Assembly: GCF_023101685.1 (NCBI RefSeq) | Contig: NZ_CP082164.1 | Coordinates: forward strand, 3,658,001-3,722,000 | Direction of reading: 5' to 3' | DNA from: Bradyrhizobium sp. 186 | GTDB lineage: Bacteria > Pseudomonadota > Alphaproteobacteria > Rhizobiales > Xanthobacteraceae | DNA: 64,000 nt | Shown here: positions 16,810 to 25,582 of the stretch, piece by piece | How positions within the stretch are numbered: position 1 is the stretch's first letter | How the letters are laid out: every line of letters begins with the position of its first letter | The notes under the pieces: model-generated | Databases searched by the model: none | The model's input: the letters and a program-made list of their open reading frames with translations, nothing else | What the model was told of the DNA's origin: nothing | Position numbers and translations under genes: made by a program

Positions 16810-16819
16810 TGGTATACCA
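16810..16819. promoter_or_regulatory. Candidate GntR/FCD operator TGGTATACCA
   Basis: TGGTATACCA is a perfect 10-base palindrome and fits the TNGTNNACNA half-site pattern known for FadR/FCD-type GntR regulators. It lies 54 bases upstream of the ureidoglycolate lyase start, and the only regulator gene nearby (16956-17732) encodes exactly such a protein. It probably controls the 10457-16756 operon. Confidence 0.55.
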
Positions 16820-16955
16820 GTGAACCGCTCCTGCTGATTTCAGTCAAGCAGCGAAGCCCAGGAAGCTGCGTTAAATTTAGACGGAGTCCGACAGAATTGC
16901 GGGCAGCTGCAGAATTTTCGGACATGCAGCCCCAGGGATTCTGTCTGATCTCGAC

Positions 16956-17732
16956 CTAGCCGTGAGGCTCGGGCAGGAAGATCCCGAATCGCTCGAGCAA
17001 TCCCTGCCGCACATTGGTGAGATGCAGGATCATCGCCTGGCGGGCTGCGGCGGCATCACGATCGATGATGGCATCGATAATCGCAAGATGCTCGCGGGTG
17101 GCAGGTAGCAGCCGGCCAGGGTGGCGCTCCACATTGCACATCCGGATCTTCTGCCGGATTTCTCCAATCAGCTTCTCGAGCGATCGATTGCCACAATGCC
17201 GCGCGATCTGGTCATGAATTTCGTCGTCAAGCGTCCATTGAACCGTCCTGGACACCGTCGACGCAGCAATGATCTTCTCCAGCGTGGCCCTGATCGGTCC
17301 AAGGATATCCAGCGCGATGCGGGTCGCCGCAATGAACGTCGCTTCGCTCTCCAGCACCATGCGGAGATGGACCAATTCGAGCAATTCCGCCATCTCGATT
17401 GTGCGGACCACCACGGTGCCGTTGGACAATTGCTCGAGCCTGCCTTCACCCAGCAACCGGCTGATGCCAGCCCGCAGCGGTGTCCGCGAGACTTTGAGCC
17501 GGAGTGCAAGTCGGCGCTCTTCAATCACCTCGCCGGGCTGCAGCTGTCGCGACTCGATCAGGTTGCGCAGCTTCAGATAGGTTGCGTCTGTTATGCTGCC
17601 ATTGGTCCGTGCCGGGCGTTTGCTGATTGATTTCTTTGCTTTGTTGATAGAAGGCACGGACGTTGCTTTCGACGATTGGATAGAAATGCCGCCATATCGG
17701 TAGACGTACGTTACGCTCTCGCCGCTGGCCAA
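16956..17732 (-). CDS. GntR family transcriptional regulator (FCD domain)
   Basis: A 258-residue regulator. After an unusually long basic N-terminal extension (about 40 residues, rich in Ser and Lys), the winged helix covers roughly residues 50-110 ('EERRLALRLKVSRTPLRAGISRL'). An FCD effector domain follows, with 'LVHLRMVLESEA' and the metal-ligand helix 'TREHLAIIDAIIDRD'. It lies about 200 bases upstream of the ureide operon in the same direction. A palindrome of the matching type lies between them. The start may be one of several downstream codons if the basic tail is not translated. Confidence 0.9.
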   Translation of the reverse strand: MASGESVTYVYRYGGISIQSSKATSVPSINKAKKSISKRPARTNGSITDATYLKLRNLIESRQLQPGEVIEERRLALRLKVSRTPLRAGISRLLGEGRLEQLSNGTVVVRTIEMAELLELVHLRMVLESEATFIAATRIALDILGPIRATLEKIIAASTVSRTVQWTLDDEIHDQIARHCGNRSLEKLIGEIRQKIRMCNVERHPGRLLPATREHLAIIDAIIDRDAAAARQAMILHLTNVRQGLLERFGIFLPEPHG

Positions 17733-17931
17733 GCCGAAGCTCTGGATTAGCCATCCATTCTCAATTGGTGTCCACCTTTATGCAAGACTTTGCGAATCTC
17801 CGCTGTCTTTGGATCTCCAGACGGCCGCTTCTGGCGCAAGGCGGCCGGCGGCCGCGTTCAGGTCGACGTAACCTCTGTGCCATCTTCCGGGCTCGCAGCG
17901 GTTTGAGCGCCACATCGCAGATGTGAGGCTT

Positions 17932-18585
17932 CTACCGGTTCTTACCGCGTCGCGAGGGGATTGGAGGGGGCGCACCGGCAGGCTTCATCCAGGGACGTCG
18001 AATTTCGTCCTGTTCGGCGAACCGTGCGATGGTCCCGGCTTCGCTCCGGGTCATGTCGATGTCGTCCCAACCGTTGAGCAACTGTTTCTTCCAAACCAGG
18101 TCGATGGAGAAGGTCACGACGAGATTGCCGACGGTGATGGTCTGCGCGACAAGGTCGATCGTCAAAGGCCGGCGCTCGACCAATTCGTCGGCGAGCAACA
18201 GCCGTGCGGAATCCTCCTCGCTGATTTGAGCCGGGAGAACGCCGTTCTTGACCGCGTTGGAGGCAAAGATATCGCCGAAGCTCGAAGCAATCACGACGCG
18301 GATTCCATAATCGGCAAGTGCGTACACCGCGGCCTCGCGGGACGATCCGCATCCGAAATTGCGGCCGGCGAGGATTACCTCGCATCCGGAAATGTTCGGA
18401 TCGTTCAGCGGAAATTGCGGCTTCGGTGCGCCGTCGGTATCGAAGCGCAGGTCGTGCAGCAGAAAGTTGCCGTAGCCCACGGAGCGAGGGCGCCGCATGA
18501 AGCGCGCAGGGATCAATTGATCCGTATCGATATTATCGATCGCCAGCTTGCAGGCGAGGGCGGTGATGGTCGTAAACGGACGCAT
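17932..18585 (-). CDS. leuD: LeuD-like aconitase-superfamily small subunit
   Basis: A 217-residue small subunit of the 3-isopropylmalate dehydratase type. The substrate-loop motif is 'NIDTDQLIPARF', followed by 'AGRNFGCGSSRE' and the swivelling-domain end. It pairs with the large subunit just upstream (8-base gap). The locus has no other leucine-biosynthesis gene and faces a catabolic operon, so the real substrate may be another 2-alkylmalate or maleate derivative, as for dimethylmaleate hydratase of nicotinate fermenters. That assignment is inference. Confidence 0.88.
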   Translation of the reverse strand: MRPFTTITALACKLAIDNIDTDQLIPARFMRRPRSVGYGNFLLHDLRFDTDGAPKPQFPLNDPNISGCEVILAGRNFGCGSSREAAVYALADYGIRVVIASSFGDIFASNAVKNGVLPAQISEEDSARLLLADELVERRPLTIDLVAQTITVGNLVVTFSIDLVWKKQLLNGWDDIDMTRSEAGTIARFAEQDEIRRPWMKPAGAPPPIPSRRGKNR

Positions 18586-18592
18586 CTGAATT

Positions 18593-19999
18593 CTATTCCC
18601 GGGCGAGAAGACGGCTGTCGATGAGGTGACCGGCGACTGCGGCGGCGGCGACCATGGCCGGTGACATCAGGTGCGTCCGGCTTCCCAGCCCCTGGCGTCC
18701 CCTGAAATTTCGATTGGTGGTGGAGGCGCATCGTTCGCCGGGCGGGACCGTATCGCCATTCATTCCGACGCACATCGAACAGCCCGAGGCGACCCATTCC
18801 AGCCCGGCATCCCGAAATATCTGATCGAGGCCCTCTTGCTCCGCCTGATGCTTTACCGCCAGCGATCCGGGCGATACCAAGCCTGGCACGCGCGAGCGCC
18901 GGCCTGCGAGGATTGCAGCAGCAGCGCGCAGGTCTTCAATCCGGCTGTTGGTACAGGAGCCGATGAAAACCCGATCGATCCGGATCTCGCTCAGCGCCTG
19001 CCCTGGACGAAGATCCATGTAGCCGATCGCTTCGCGCGCAGCCTTTGCTTTGTTCTCATCGTCCATCCTCGTCGGGTCCGGTACCGACCCATCGATGGGG
19101 GCGGACTGTTCCGGACTGGTTCCCCATGTCACGACGGGCGCGATCTCGCTGGCGTCGAGGGCGACTTCCCGATCGAACGCCGCGTCAGCGTCGCTTGCCA
19201 GCAGGCGCCAATCTGCGATGGCGCGGTCGAGATCATCACCGCGCGGTGCAAACGGAAGGCCTCGCACATAGTCGAACGTTGTCGGGTCTGGCGCGATCAG
19301 ACCGAGCCGTCCGCCCGCCTCGATGGAGAGGTTGCACAGCGTCATCCGGCCTTCCATCGACAGCGCAATGATGGCGCTGCCGGCGTATTCGATGGCGTAG
19401 CCCTGTGCGCCGTCTGCGCCGATCCTGGCGATGATCGTCAGGGCGATATCCTTGGCACCGGTTCCTGCGGGCAGTTGACCGTCCACGACGATGCGCATCC
19501 GCCGCGGCCGCCTTTGCCACAGCGTTTGTGTCATCAGGACATGTGCGACTTCCGAAGCGCCAATGCCGAAAGCGTAAGCGCCGAAAGCGCCATGGGTTGA
19601 GGTATGGCTGTCGCCGCAGACGATCGATAGTCCGGGTAATGTCAAGCCCTGCTCGGGTATCGCGACGTGAACGATGCCCTGGCGCTGGTCGAATTGACCG
19701 AATGACAAGATGCCGTGCTCACGGGCGTTGCGGGCCAGTTGTTCGATCATGCCCGCCGCCTCTGTGTTGGCGGCGCTAGATGCCGGCCGGGTCGGCACAT
19801 AGTGGTCGGCGATCCCGAAGGTCAGGTCGGGCCGCGCAATCGTCGCGGCGCGATTCCTCAATTGATCGAAGGCGTGAAACGAGCCCTCATGCACGAGGTG
19901 CCGGTCGATGAACAGCAGGGTCTGGCCATCCTCACGCGTTGTGATGGCGTGGGCATCCCAGAGCTTGTCGATGATACTTGCGGGTTGCGTATCCGTCAT
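18593..19999 (-). CDS. leuC: LeuC-like aconitase-superfamily large subunit, [4Fe-4S]
   Basis: A 468-residue large subunit. All three cluster ligands are present: Cys349 in 'FIGSCTNSR' and Cys407 and Cys410 in 'GCSMCVGMNGD'. 'CGDSHTSTHGAFG' is near residue 130. With LeuD it forms a hydro-lyase that adds water to a cis-unsaturated diacid. The ATG at 19999 was chosen over an ATG ten codons upstream, which extends into the divergent promoter region. The gene is divergent from the GntR/UTRA regulator at 20119. Confidence 0.9.
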   Translation of the reverse strand: MTDTQPASIIDKLWDAHAITTREDGQTLLFIDRHLVHEGSFHAFDQLRNRAATIARPDLTFGIADHYVPTRPASSAANTEAAGMIEQLARNAREHGILSFGQFDQRQGIVHVAIPEQGLTLPGLSIVCGDSHTSTHGAFGAYAFGIGASEVAHVLMTQTLWQRRPRRMRIVVDGQLPAGTGAKDIALTIIARIGADGAQGYAIEYAGSAIIALSMEGRMTLCNLSIEAGGRLGLIAPDPTTFDYVRGLPFAPRGDDLDRAIADWRLLASDADAAFDREVALDASEIAPVVTWGTSPEQSAPIDGSVPDPTRMDDENKAKAAREAIGYMDLRPGQALSEIRIDRVFIGSCTNSRIEDLRAAAAILAGRRSRVPGLVSPGSLAVKHQAEQEGLDQIFRDAGLEWVASGCSMCVGMNGDTVPPGERCASTTNRNFRGRQGLGSRTHLMSPAMVAAAAVAGHLIDSRLLARE

Positions 20000-20014
20000 G
20001 GGGCTTCCGAGTTC

Positions 20015-20069
20015 GCCGCTAATTCCCACCGATATTCTGTTTTCCGACCAGATCTGCCGCTAATTTCCA
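20015..20069. promoter_or_regulatory. Direct repeat in the leuC/gntR divergent promoter
   Basis: GCCGCTAATTCCCA (20015-20028) and GCCGCTAATTTCCA (20056-20069) differ at one base and are spaced 41 bases apart, close to four helical turns. They lie in the 119-base gap between the divergent leuC-like and regulator genes. This is where a regulator that controls both directions would bind. The sites do not match a GntR/HutC consensus that I can name. Confidence 0.45.
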
Positions 20070-20118
20070 ACTCTCCTGCGCGATCTATGGGCTTGTGGCT
20101 CTAGATACAAGCTGCTGC

Positions 20119-20916
20119 ATGGCCGGTGTCGAGCCGTCGAAGACCCGACAAGTCTATCTGGTGCTGCGCGACCGGATCGCCGGTGGCCGGCTCGACGATC
20201 AGGGAACGTTGCCGCCCGAGCAGGCGCTGGCGGCCGAATATGGCGTGTCGCGCGTCACCGTCAGGCGCGCACTTGCCGAGCTGGAGCAGGAGGGATTGAT
20301 CGCTCGCCGCCGCGGCGCGGGTACTTTCGTGCTCGGCGCCGCCGGAGCCAAGCCGATCGTGGCGGATTTTTCCGACGTGCTGGCCAATCTGGTGGCGATG
20401 GGCCGTGAAACCGCAGTTCGGTTGCTTGCCTTCGACTATCGCGAGCCGTCGGCAGCGATTGCGTCCACGCTCAAGCTCAGCGCCGGTGAGAAGACCCAGT
20501 TCTCGGTGCGGATCCGCCTGATCGATGGTCAGCCCTTCTCGCATTTGACGACGCATGTTCCCCAGCGCATCGGCGTCACCTACACCGAGGCCGATCTTGC
20601 CGCTCGACCGCTACTTTCCCTGCTCGAACGCTCAGGCGTGCAGATCGAGCGCGCGACGCAGGAAGTGACTGCGGTGCTGGCGACGCCCGACGTCGCTGCC
20701 GCGCTCGATGTCGAAGTCGGGTCGGCGCTATTAGCTACGACGAGGACGGTCTTTGCAGCCGACGGCAGCGGTGTCGAGCATCTCAGCGCGCTGTATCGGC
20801 CGGATCGATATTCGCTGCACATGGAAATGGTTCGCACCGAAGCCGCCGGGGTGCGCCGCTGGGCTACCGTGCTGGCGCCGGCGGCTGGCGATCAGATCAC
20901 CAAGAAAGCCTCATGA
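20119..20916 (+). CDS. GntR family transcriptional regulator (UTRA domain)
   Basis: A 265-residue HutC-type regulator. The winged helix covers about residues 8-70 ('LPPEQALAAEYGVSRVTVRRAL' in part, with 'RRRGAGTFV' as the wing), and a UTRA ligand-binding domain fills the rest. The start is uncertain: ATG 20119 is preferred, but an in-frame GTG at 20095 adds eight residues. It is the first gene of the + strand catabolic locus and is divergent from leuCD. It probably senses the imported compound or an intermediate. Confidence 0.88.
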   Translation: MAGVEPSKTRQVYLVLRDRIAGGRLDDQGTLPPEQALAAEYGVSRVTVRRALAELEQEGLIARRRGAGTFVLGAAGAKPIVADFSDVLANLVAMGRETAVRLLAFDYREPSAAIASTLKLSAGEKTQFSVRIRLIDGQPFSHLTTHVPQRIGVTYTEADLAARPLLSLLERSGVQIERATQEVTAVLATPDVAAALDVEVGSALLATTRTVFAADGSGVEHLSALYRPDRYSLHMEMVRTEAAGVRRWATVLAPAAGDQITKKAS

Positions 20917-20957
20917 CCTCGGCCCGTACACCGGCCGCAATCGGATGGAGAGACAGT

Positions 20958-22184
20958 ATGTCCAAGACAGGCAAGACCGGTTTGTCGCGCCGCCGCGTCC
21001 TCAAGGCTGGTGCGGCTGTGGTCGCCGGAACCGTGGCGATGCCGGCTTATCTGCGGGCGCAGGGCGCTGCGGTCAAGATCGGCATTTTGCAGCCGGTCAC
21101 CGGTGCGCTGGCCTTCGATGGCGCGCAAGGCCAGATCGGTGCCGCGGCGGCAATCAAGGCGATCAACGATAAGGGCGGCATAAAGTCGCTGGGCGGCGCC
21201 AAGCTGGAAATGGTGTTCGGCGACGCGCGTTCGACACCCGAAGGCGGCACCGCGGAAGTCGAGCGCATGGCGGCAGAGGGCGTCGTAGCGATCGTCGGCG
21301 GCTTCGCCAGTCCGATCTGCCTTGCCGCAACACAGGCGGCCTCGCGCTATGATCTCGGCTACATCGTTGATGTCGGCGTCTCGGACCAGATCGTCTCGCG
21401 CGGTCTGACCAACACCTTTCGCTTCGCGCCCGGCTTCGGCATCGTCACCAAGAGTGCGCTCGACAACCTGGTGACCATCAACGATGCCGCCGGCAAGCCG
21501 GCCAAGACCGTGGTGCTGGTGCATGAGGACGGCCTGTTCGGTTCGGGCCTTGCCAAGCTTATGCAGGCCGAATTGCCCAAGCGCGGCTTCGAGATCCTCG
21601 ATACTATCGCGCATCCGACGCCGGCACGCGACATGTCGAACGTGGCACTGCAGATCCGTTCCAAGAATCCGGATCTCATCATTCCGTCGAGCTATTACGG
21701 CGAGTTCGTCCTGCTGGCGCGCACCATGCAGCAGCAGAAGATCAAGCCGAAGGGGGTGTTCTGCGTGCTCAACGGTGCTGCCTCCAACTACCGCTTCGTC
21801 AAGGAATTTCCAGAAGCGGCACAGAACGTCATGGACTGCAATCATTGGTACGATCCGCGCAACGCGGTGGCGCAGGCTCTTAAGAAAGAGGTGGATGCGT
21901 CAGGTAAATTCTTCACCTACAACGTCGCCCTGAATTATTCGGGCGTCCTGCTGCTTGCCGATGCGATCGAGCGCGCCGCGTCCGCGGACCGCAAGGCGAT
22001 CGTCGCGGCTCTCGCATCCTCGACCTTTGCCGGTCACATCATGCCCTATGGTCCAACGCAATTCATCGGCGGGCAGAACACAGGTGCTGCGCCCGTCAAC
22101 ACCCAGGTTCAGGACAACGACATCAAAGTCATCTTCCCGGCGAGCTTCGCCGACGCCAAGCCGGTGTTCCCGGTCCCGGCCTGA
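20958..22184 (+). CDS. Branched-chain amino acid-type ABC substrate-binding protein (LivK-like)
   Basis: A 408-residue periplasmic protein with a Tat-type leader ('LSRRRVLKAGAAVVAGTVAMP'; the twin arginines are followed by the hydrophobic stretch). A type-1 periplasmic-binding fold follows ('IGILQPVTGALAFDGAQGQ'). GGAGAGA lies upstream of ATG 20958; an ATG at 20913 overlapping the regulator stop is the alternative. Ligands of this family include amides, aromatic acids and amino acids. The downstream genes suggest a cyclic amide or a dicarboxylic derivative. Confidence 0.92.
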   Translation: MSKTGKTGLSRRRVLKAGAAVVAGTVAMPAYLRAQGAAVKIGILQPVTGALAFDGAQGQIGAAAAIKAINDKGGIKSLGGAKLEMVFGDARSTPEGGTAEVERMAAEGVVAIVGGFASPICLAATQAASRYDLGYIVDVGVSDQIVSRGLTNTFRFAPGFGIVTKSALDNLVTINDAAGKPAKTVVLVHEDGLFGSGLAKLMQAELPKRGFEILDTIAHPTPARDMSNVALQIRSKNPDLIIPSSYYGEFVLLARTMQQQKIKPKGVFCVLNGAASNYRFVKEFPEAAQNVMDCNHWYDPRNAVAQALKKEVDASGKFFTYNVALNYSGVLLLADAIERAASADRKAIVAALASSTFAGHIMPYGPTQFIGGQNTGAAPVNTQVQDNDIKVIFPASFADAKPVFPVPA

Positions 22185-22283
22185 TCATCTCCATCGCATT
22201 AAACGGCAAGCCCGGTCTGCCGGGTTTGGTCGCCAATTCCGGCGCTCTTGCAAACGGCCCACCGGGCCCAAGGCTCAAGATCT

Positions 22284-23153
22284 ATGACGTCGCTCGATAT
22301 ACTGGCTGCAGCCGTGCTGAACGGCCTGATGTCCGGGGCGGTCTATGCGCTGATCGCGGTCGGGCTGACGCTGGTCTACGGTGTGCTGCACATCATCAAC
22401 TTCGCTCATGGCGCCATCCTGAGCGCGGCGATGTTTGCAGCCTATCTGGCGTTCCAAGCCGGGGTCGACCCCTATGTCGCAATGGTTCCGCTGGCGCTGA
22501 TCTTTTTCGGACTCGGCTATGGTTTGCAGCGCCTGGTGATCGGGCCTGCCAGCCACGGCGATGATCGAAACATCCTGCTCATCACGCTGGGATTGTCGAT
22601 CGTGATCGAGAACCTGCTGCTCGCGGTCTTCAATTCCGATACCAGGACCGTCGATGTCGCTTATGGGTTTTCCACGCTCGATCTCGGCTTCACGTTCCTC
22701 GCCGTGCCGCGCGCGGTGGCCTTCGGCGTCTCGTGTTTGGTCGCCGTGCTGCTATGGATTCTCCTGGCGCAGACCGATACCGGGAAGGCGACCCGCGCGG
22801 TCGCCAAGGAGAAACTTGGCGCGTCGCTGGCCGGCATCGATGTCGCCCATATTTATGCGGTGACCTTCGGGCTCGGCGCGGCATGTCTTGCCATCGCGGC
22901 GTGTCTGCTGCTGCCGACCTACTATGTGCATCCGCGCGTTGGCAATGCCTATGTGCTCGTGGCCTTCACCATCGTGGTACTCGGCGGCATGGGATCTATC
23001 CCCGGCGCGATCGCAGGCGGATTGTTCGTCGGCGTCGTCGAGAGCCTTTCCGGCCTGATGTTTGGCGAAAGCCTCGGTCAGCTCGGAATTTTCGTCATCT
23101 TCATCCTGGTGCTGCTGGTCCGCCCGACCGGACTGTTCGGAGCGAAGGCATGA
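22284..23153 (+). CDS. Branched-chain amino acid-type ABC permease (LivH-like)
   Basis: A 289-residue, highly hydrophobic permease. It has the family N-terminal motif 'LNGLMSGAVYALIAVGLTL', 'NFAHGAILSAAMF', and the conserved 'LGGMGSIPGAIAGGLFVG' near the C-terminus. The start follows a 99-base gap after the binding protein. The stop overlaps the next permease (ATGA). Confidence 0.94.
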   Translation: MTSLDILAAAVLNGLMSGAVYALIAVGLTLVYGVLHIINFAHGAILSAAMFAAYLAFQAGVDPYVAMVPLALIFFGLGYGLQRLVIGPASHGDDRNILLITLGLSIVIENLLLAVFNSDTRTVDVAYGFSTLDLGFTFLAVPRAVAFGVSCLVAVLLWILLAQTDTGKATRAVAKEKLGASLAGIDVAHIYAVTFGLGAACLAIAACLLLPTYYVHPRVGNAYVLVAFTIVVLGGMGSIPGAIAGGLFVGVVESLSGLMFGESLGQLGIFVIFILVLLVRPTGLFGAKA

Positions 23154-24121
23154 GCGTGGCCCGGGCCTATGGCTCAATCGCGATCACGACCCTGCTGCTG
23201 GCGTTGCTGCCAGTGATGGTCCAGTCCAATACGGTCATCAACGCGCTGGTCACGGCGATGATCATCGCGCTGGCGGCGCAGGGCTGGAATTTGCTGGCCG
23301 GTTACGGCGGGCAATTTTCCTTCGGCCATGCCGCGTTCTTCGGAGCCGGCGCCTACTGCAATGCGATCCTGCAAACCCGTTACGGTATCAATGCGTATGC
23401 GGCAATGCTGGCGGCGACGGCGATCGGGGCGGTCGTTGGCGCCGTCATCGGCTATTTGAGTTTCCGGTCGGGGCTGCGCGGTTCCTATTTTGCCCTGATC
23501 ACGCTGGCCTTCGCCGAGGTGTTCCGGATTATCGCCAATGCCACGCCCGTCACGGGCGGCGCCGCGGGCACCTTGATCAAGTTGCAGGTCTCCGCCGCGA
23601 ATTTTCAGTTTGCGAGCCGGGCGATCTATTTCTGGATCATCCTCGCAATGGTAACCGCCGTCATGTTCCTGGTGCGCGGCATTGAGCGGAGTCGCTTCGG
23701 CGCCTACCTCGTCGCGGTGCGCGAAAACGAAGATGCCGCCGCGGCGCTCGGCGTTGATACGCTCGATGTTAAACTCAGGGCGATTACGTTGTCCGCAGCG
23801 ATGACCGCATTGGCGGGCGCATTTTACGTCCAGTATTTCCTGTTCGTCGATTCGTCGATCGCCTTCGGCACCTGGATTTCCGTCGAAGCGCTGTTGGGGC
23901 CGATCATCGGTGGATTGGGCACCGTGTTCGGCCCGTTGCTCGGCGCCCTTGCGCTGCATTTCCTTGGCGAATTAGCCAAAGCCGTGGCGGGCCGGGTTCC
24001 CGGCATCGATCTGGCGCTGTTCGGTATCCTGCTGGTGCTGATCATCGCCTTTGCGCGCGATGGATTGCAGGGTCTTCTGACTAGGCTGTCTCAGCTTTGG
24101 CGCGCGCGGAGGCCGGCATGA
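23150..24121 (+). CDS. Branched-chain amino acid-type ABC permease (LivM-like)
   Basis: A 323-residue permease with 'AAQGWNLLAGYGGQFSFGHA' near residues 40-60 and 'AVRENEDAAAALGVD' as the cytoplasmic docking loop. 'LGPIIGGLGTVFGPLLGA' is near the C-terminus. It is translationally coupled to its neighbours on both sides (ATGA overlaps). Confidence 0.94.
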   Translation: MSVARAYGSIAITTLLLALLPVMVQSNTVINALVTAMIIALAAQGWNLLAGYGGQFSFGHAAFFGAGAYCNAILQTRYGINAYAAMLAATAIGAVVGAVIGYLSFRSGLRGSYFALITLAFAEVFRIIANATPVTGGAAGTLIKLQVSAANFQFASRAIYFWIILAMVTAVMFLVRGIERSRFGAYLVAVRENEDAAAALGVDTLDVKLRAITLSAAMTALAGAFYVQYFLFVDSSIAFGTWISVEALLGPIIGGLGTVFGPLLGALALHFLGELAKAVAGRVPGIDLALFGILLVLIIAFARDGLQGLLTRLSQLWRARRPA

Positions 24122-24876
24122 CGGCTCCCCTTCTTAGCGTCAGCAATGCCAGCAAACGGTTCGGCGGTCTCCTGGCCGTCGACAACGCCAGCCTGATCGT
24201 GAAGGCTGGAGGGATTACCGGTCTGATCGGGCCGAACGGCGCCGGCAAGACGACGCTCTTCAGTCTGATTTCCGGATTTGAGCCGCCGACATCCGGCTCG
24301 ATCGTTTTTGACGAGGCGGAGATATCCGGCCTGCCTCCGCATCGCAGGGCGTCGCTCGGTATCGCCAGGACGTTCCAGATCGTCCAGCCCTTCACCGGCC
24401 TTAGCGTCCGCGAGAACATCGCTGTCGGCGCCTATCTGCACTGCCGTCGTCGCGATGAGGCGATGGACCGTGCCGCTGCGATTGCCGAACGTGTCGGCCT
24501 GGCAAGCCGGCTGGATGCGCCGGCGGCCGGGCTTACGGTTTCCGCGCGCAAGCGTCTGGAATTGGCCCGCGCGCTTGCGACCAGGCCGCGCCTGTTGCTG
24601 CTCGACGAGGTTCTGGCCGGACTGAACCCGTCTGAAGTGCGCGATATCATTCCCGTCATCAGGACGTTCGTCGCCGACGGCATCACCATCCTCATGGTCG
24701 AGCATGTCATGCAGGCGGTGATGAGCCTGTGCGATCACGTCTATGTTCTGGCCGAAGGCCGGATGATTGCCGAGGGCACCCCAGCCGAAGTGACGCGCGA
24801 ACCGAAGGTCATCGAGGCCTATCTCGGGCCGGGCGCCGCGGCGCGGATCGCGTCAGAGGCGACGAGCCATGGCTGA
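24118..24876 (+). CDS. Branched-chain amino acid-type ABC ATPase (LivG-like)
   Basis: A 252-residue ATPase with Walker A 'GPNGAGKTTLF', Q-loop 'RTFQIVQPF', Walker B 'LLLLDEVLAGLNP' and 'EHVMQAVM'. Where LSGGQ is expected the sequence reads 'LTVSARKRLELARAL': the signature is degenerate (VSARK), although the RLELARAL part is normal. A weak LSxGQ is common in LivG proteins, but this one lacks both glycines. The stop overlaps the livF-like start. Confidence 0.92.
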   Translation: MTAPLLSVSNASKRFGGLLAVDNASLIVKAGGITGLIGPNGAGKTTLFSLISGFEPPTSGSIVFDEAEISGLPPHRRASLGIARTFQIVQPFTGLSVRENIAVGAYLHCRRRDEAMDRAAAIAERVGLASRLDAPAAGLTVSARKRLELARALATRPRLLLLDEVLAGLNPSEVRDIIPVIRTFVADGITILMVEHVMQAVMSLCDHVYVLAEGRMIAEGTPAEVTREPKVIEAYLGPGAAARIASEATSHG

Positions 24877-25582
24877 AGCTCTGCTCGAAGTGAAAGACCT
24901 GGTGGCCGGCTACGACGGCACCTCCGTGCTGTGCGGCATCAGCCTCAAGGTCGAGGCCGGATCGATCGTCGCCGTGCTGGGCGCCAACGGCGTCGGAAAG
25001 ACCACCTTGAACAAGGTCCTGTCGGGCATCGTCCGTCCGCAACGAGGCGAGGTGATCTTCGACGGGCAGCGCATCGATCGAAAGAGCCCGGCGGATATCG
25101 TTGCGGCAGGCCTCGTGCACGTGCCTGAGGGCCGCAAGCTGTTTCCCGATCTCAGCGTGCGCGAGAACCTGGAGCTTGGCTCCTACCGGCGCGGCAAAGC
25201 CGAGCGGGCCCGGACCATGGAGCAGGTGCTGACCGTGTTTCCTCGCCTGAAGGAACGGTTCGCGCAGCGCGCCGGCACGCTCTCCGGCGGCGAGCAGCAG
25301 ATGGTTGCGATCGGCCGGGGCATGATGGGGCAACCAAAGCTTCTCATTCTGGACGAGCCCTCGCTCGGGTTGGCGCCGCGTCTGGTCGAGGAGATGTTCA
25401 CGCTGATCGGTCGCCTGAATGAAGTCGGACTGACGATCCTTCTCGTTGAGCAGAACGTCATGCAGTCGCTGGAACTCGCCGATGCCGCCCACGTGATGGA
25501 GCACGGCTGCCTGGTGCTTTCCGGGACCGGAGCCGAACTGGCCGGAAACAGCGAATTGGCCAAGACCTATTTGGGAATGTGA
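24869..25582 (+). CDS. Branched-chain amino acid-type ABC ATPase (LivF-like)
   Basis: A 237-residue ATPase with Walker A 'GANGVGKTTL', signature LSGGE in 'GTLSGGEQQMVAIGRGM', Walker B 'LLILDEPSLGLAP' and 'EQNVMQSLELAD'. It should form a heterodimer with the LivG-like subunit and so provides the only clear LSGGQ-like signature of the pair. The TGA overlaps the next start (TGATG). Confidence 0.94.
   Translation: MAEALLEVKDLVAGYDGTSVLCGISLKVEAGSIVAVLGANGVGKTTLNKVLSGIVRPQRGEVIFDGQRIDRKSPADIVAAGLVHVPEGRKLFPDLSVRENLELGSYRRGKAERARTMEQVLTVFPRLKERFAQRAGTLSGGEQQMVAIGRGMMGQPKLLILDEPSLGLAPRLVEEMFTLIGRLNEVGLTILLVEQNVMQSLELADAAHVMEHGCLVLSGTGAELAGNSELAKTYLGM

Noticed and set aside
17910..17926. Palindrome CACATC-GCA-GATGTG after leuD
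   Set aside because: Short arms and no T tract; too weak to call a terminator or operator.
18593..19999. Leucine biosynthesis operon
   Set aside because: LeuC and LeuD motifs are complete, but leuA and leuB are absent and the genes are divergent from a catabolic regulator; biosynthesis remains possible but is not the favoured reading.
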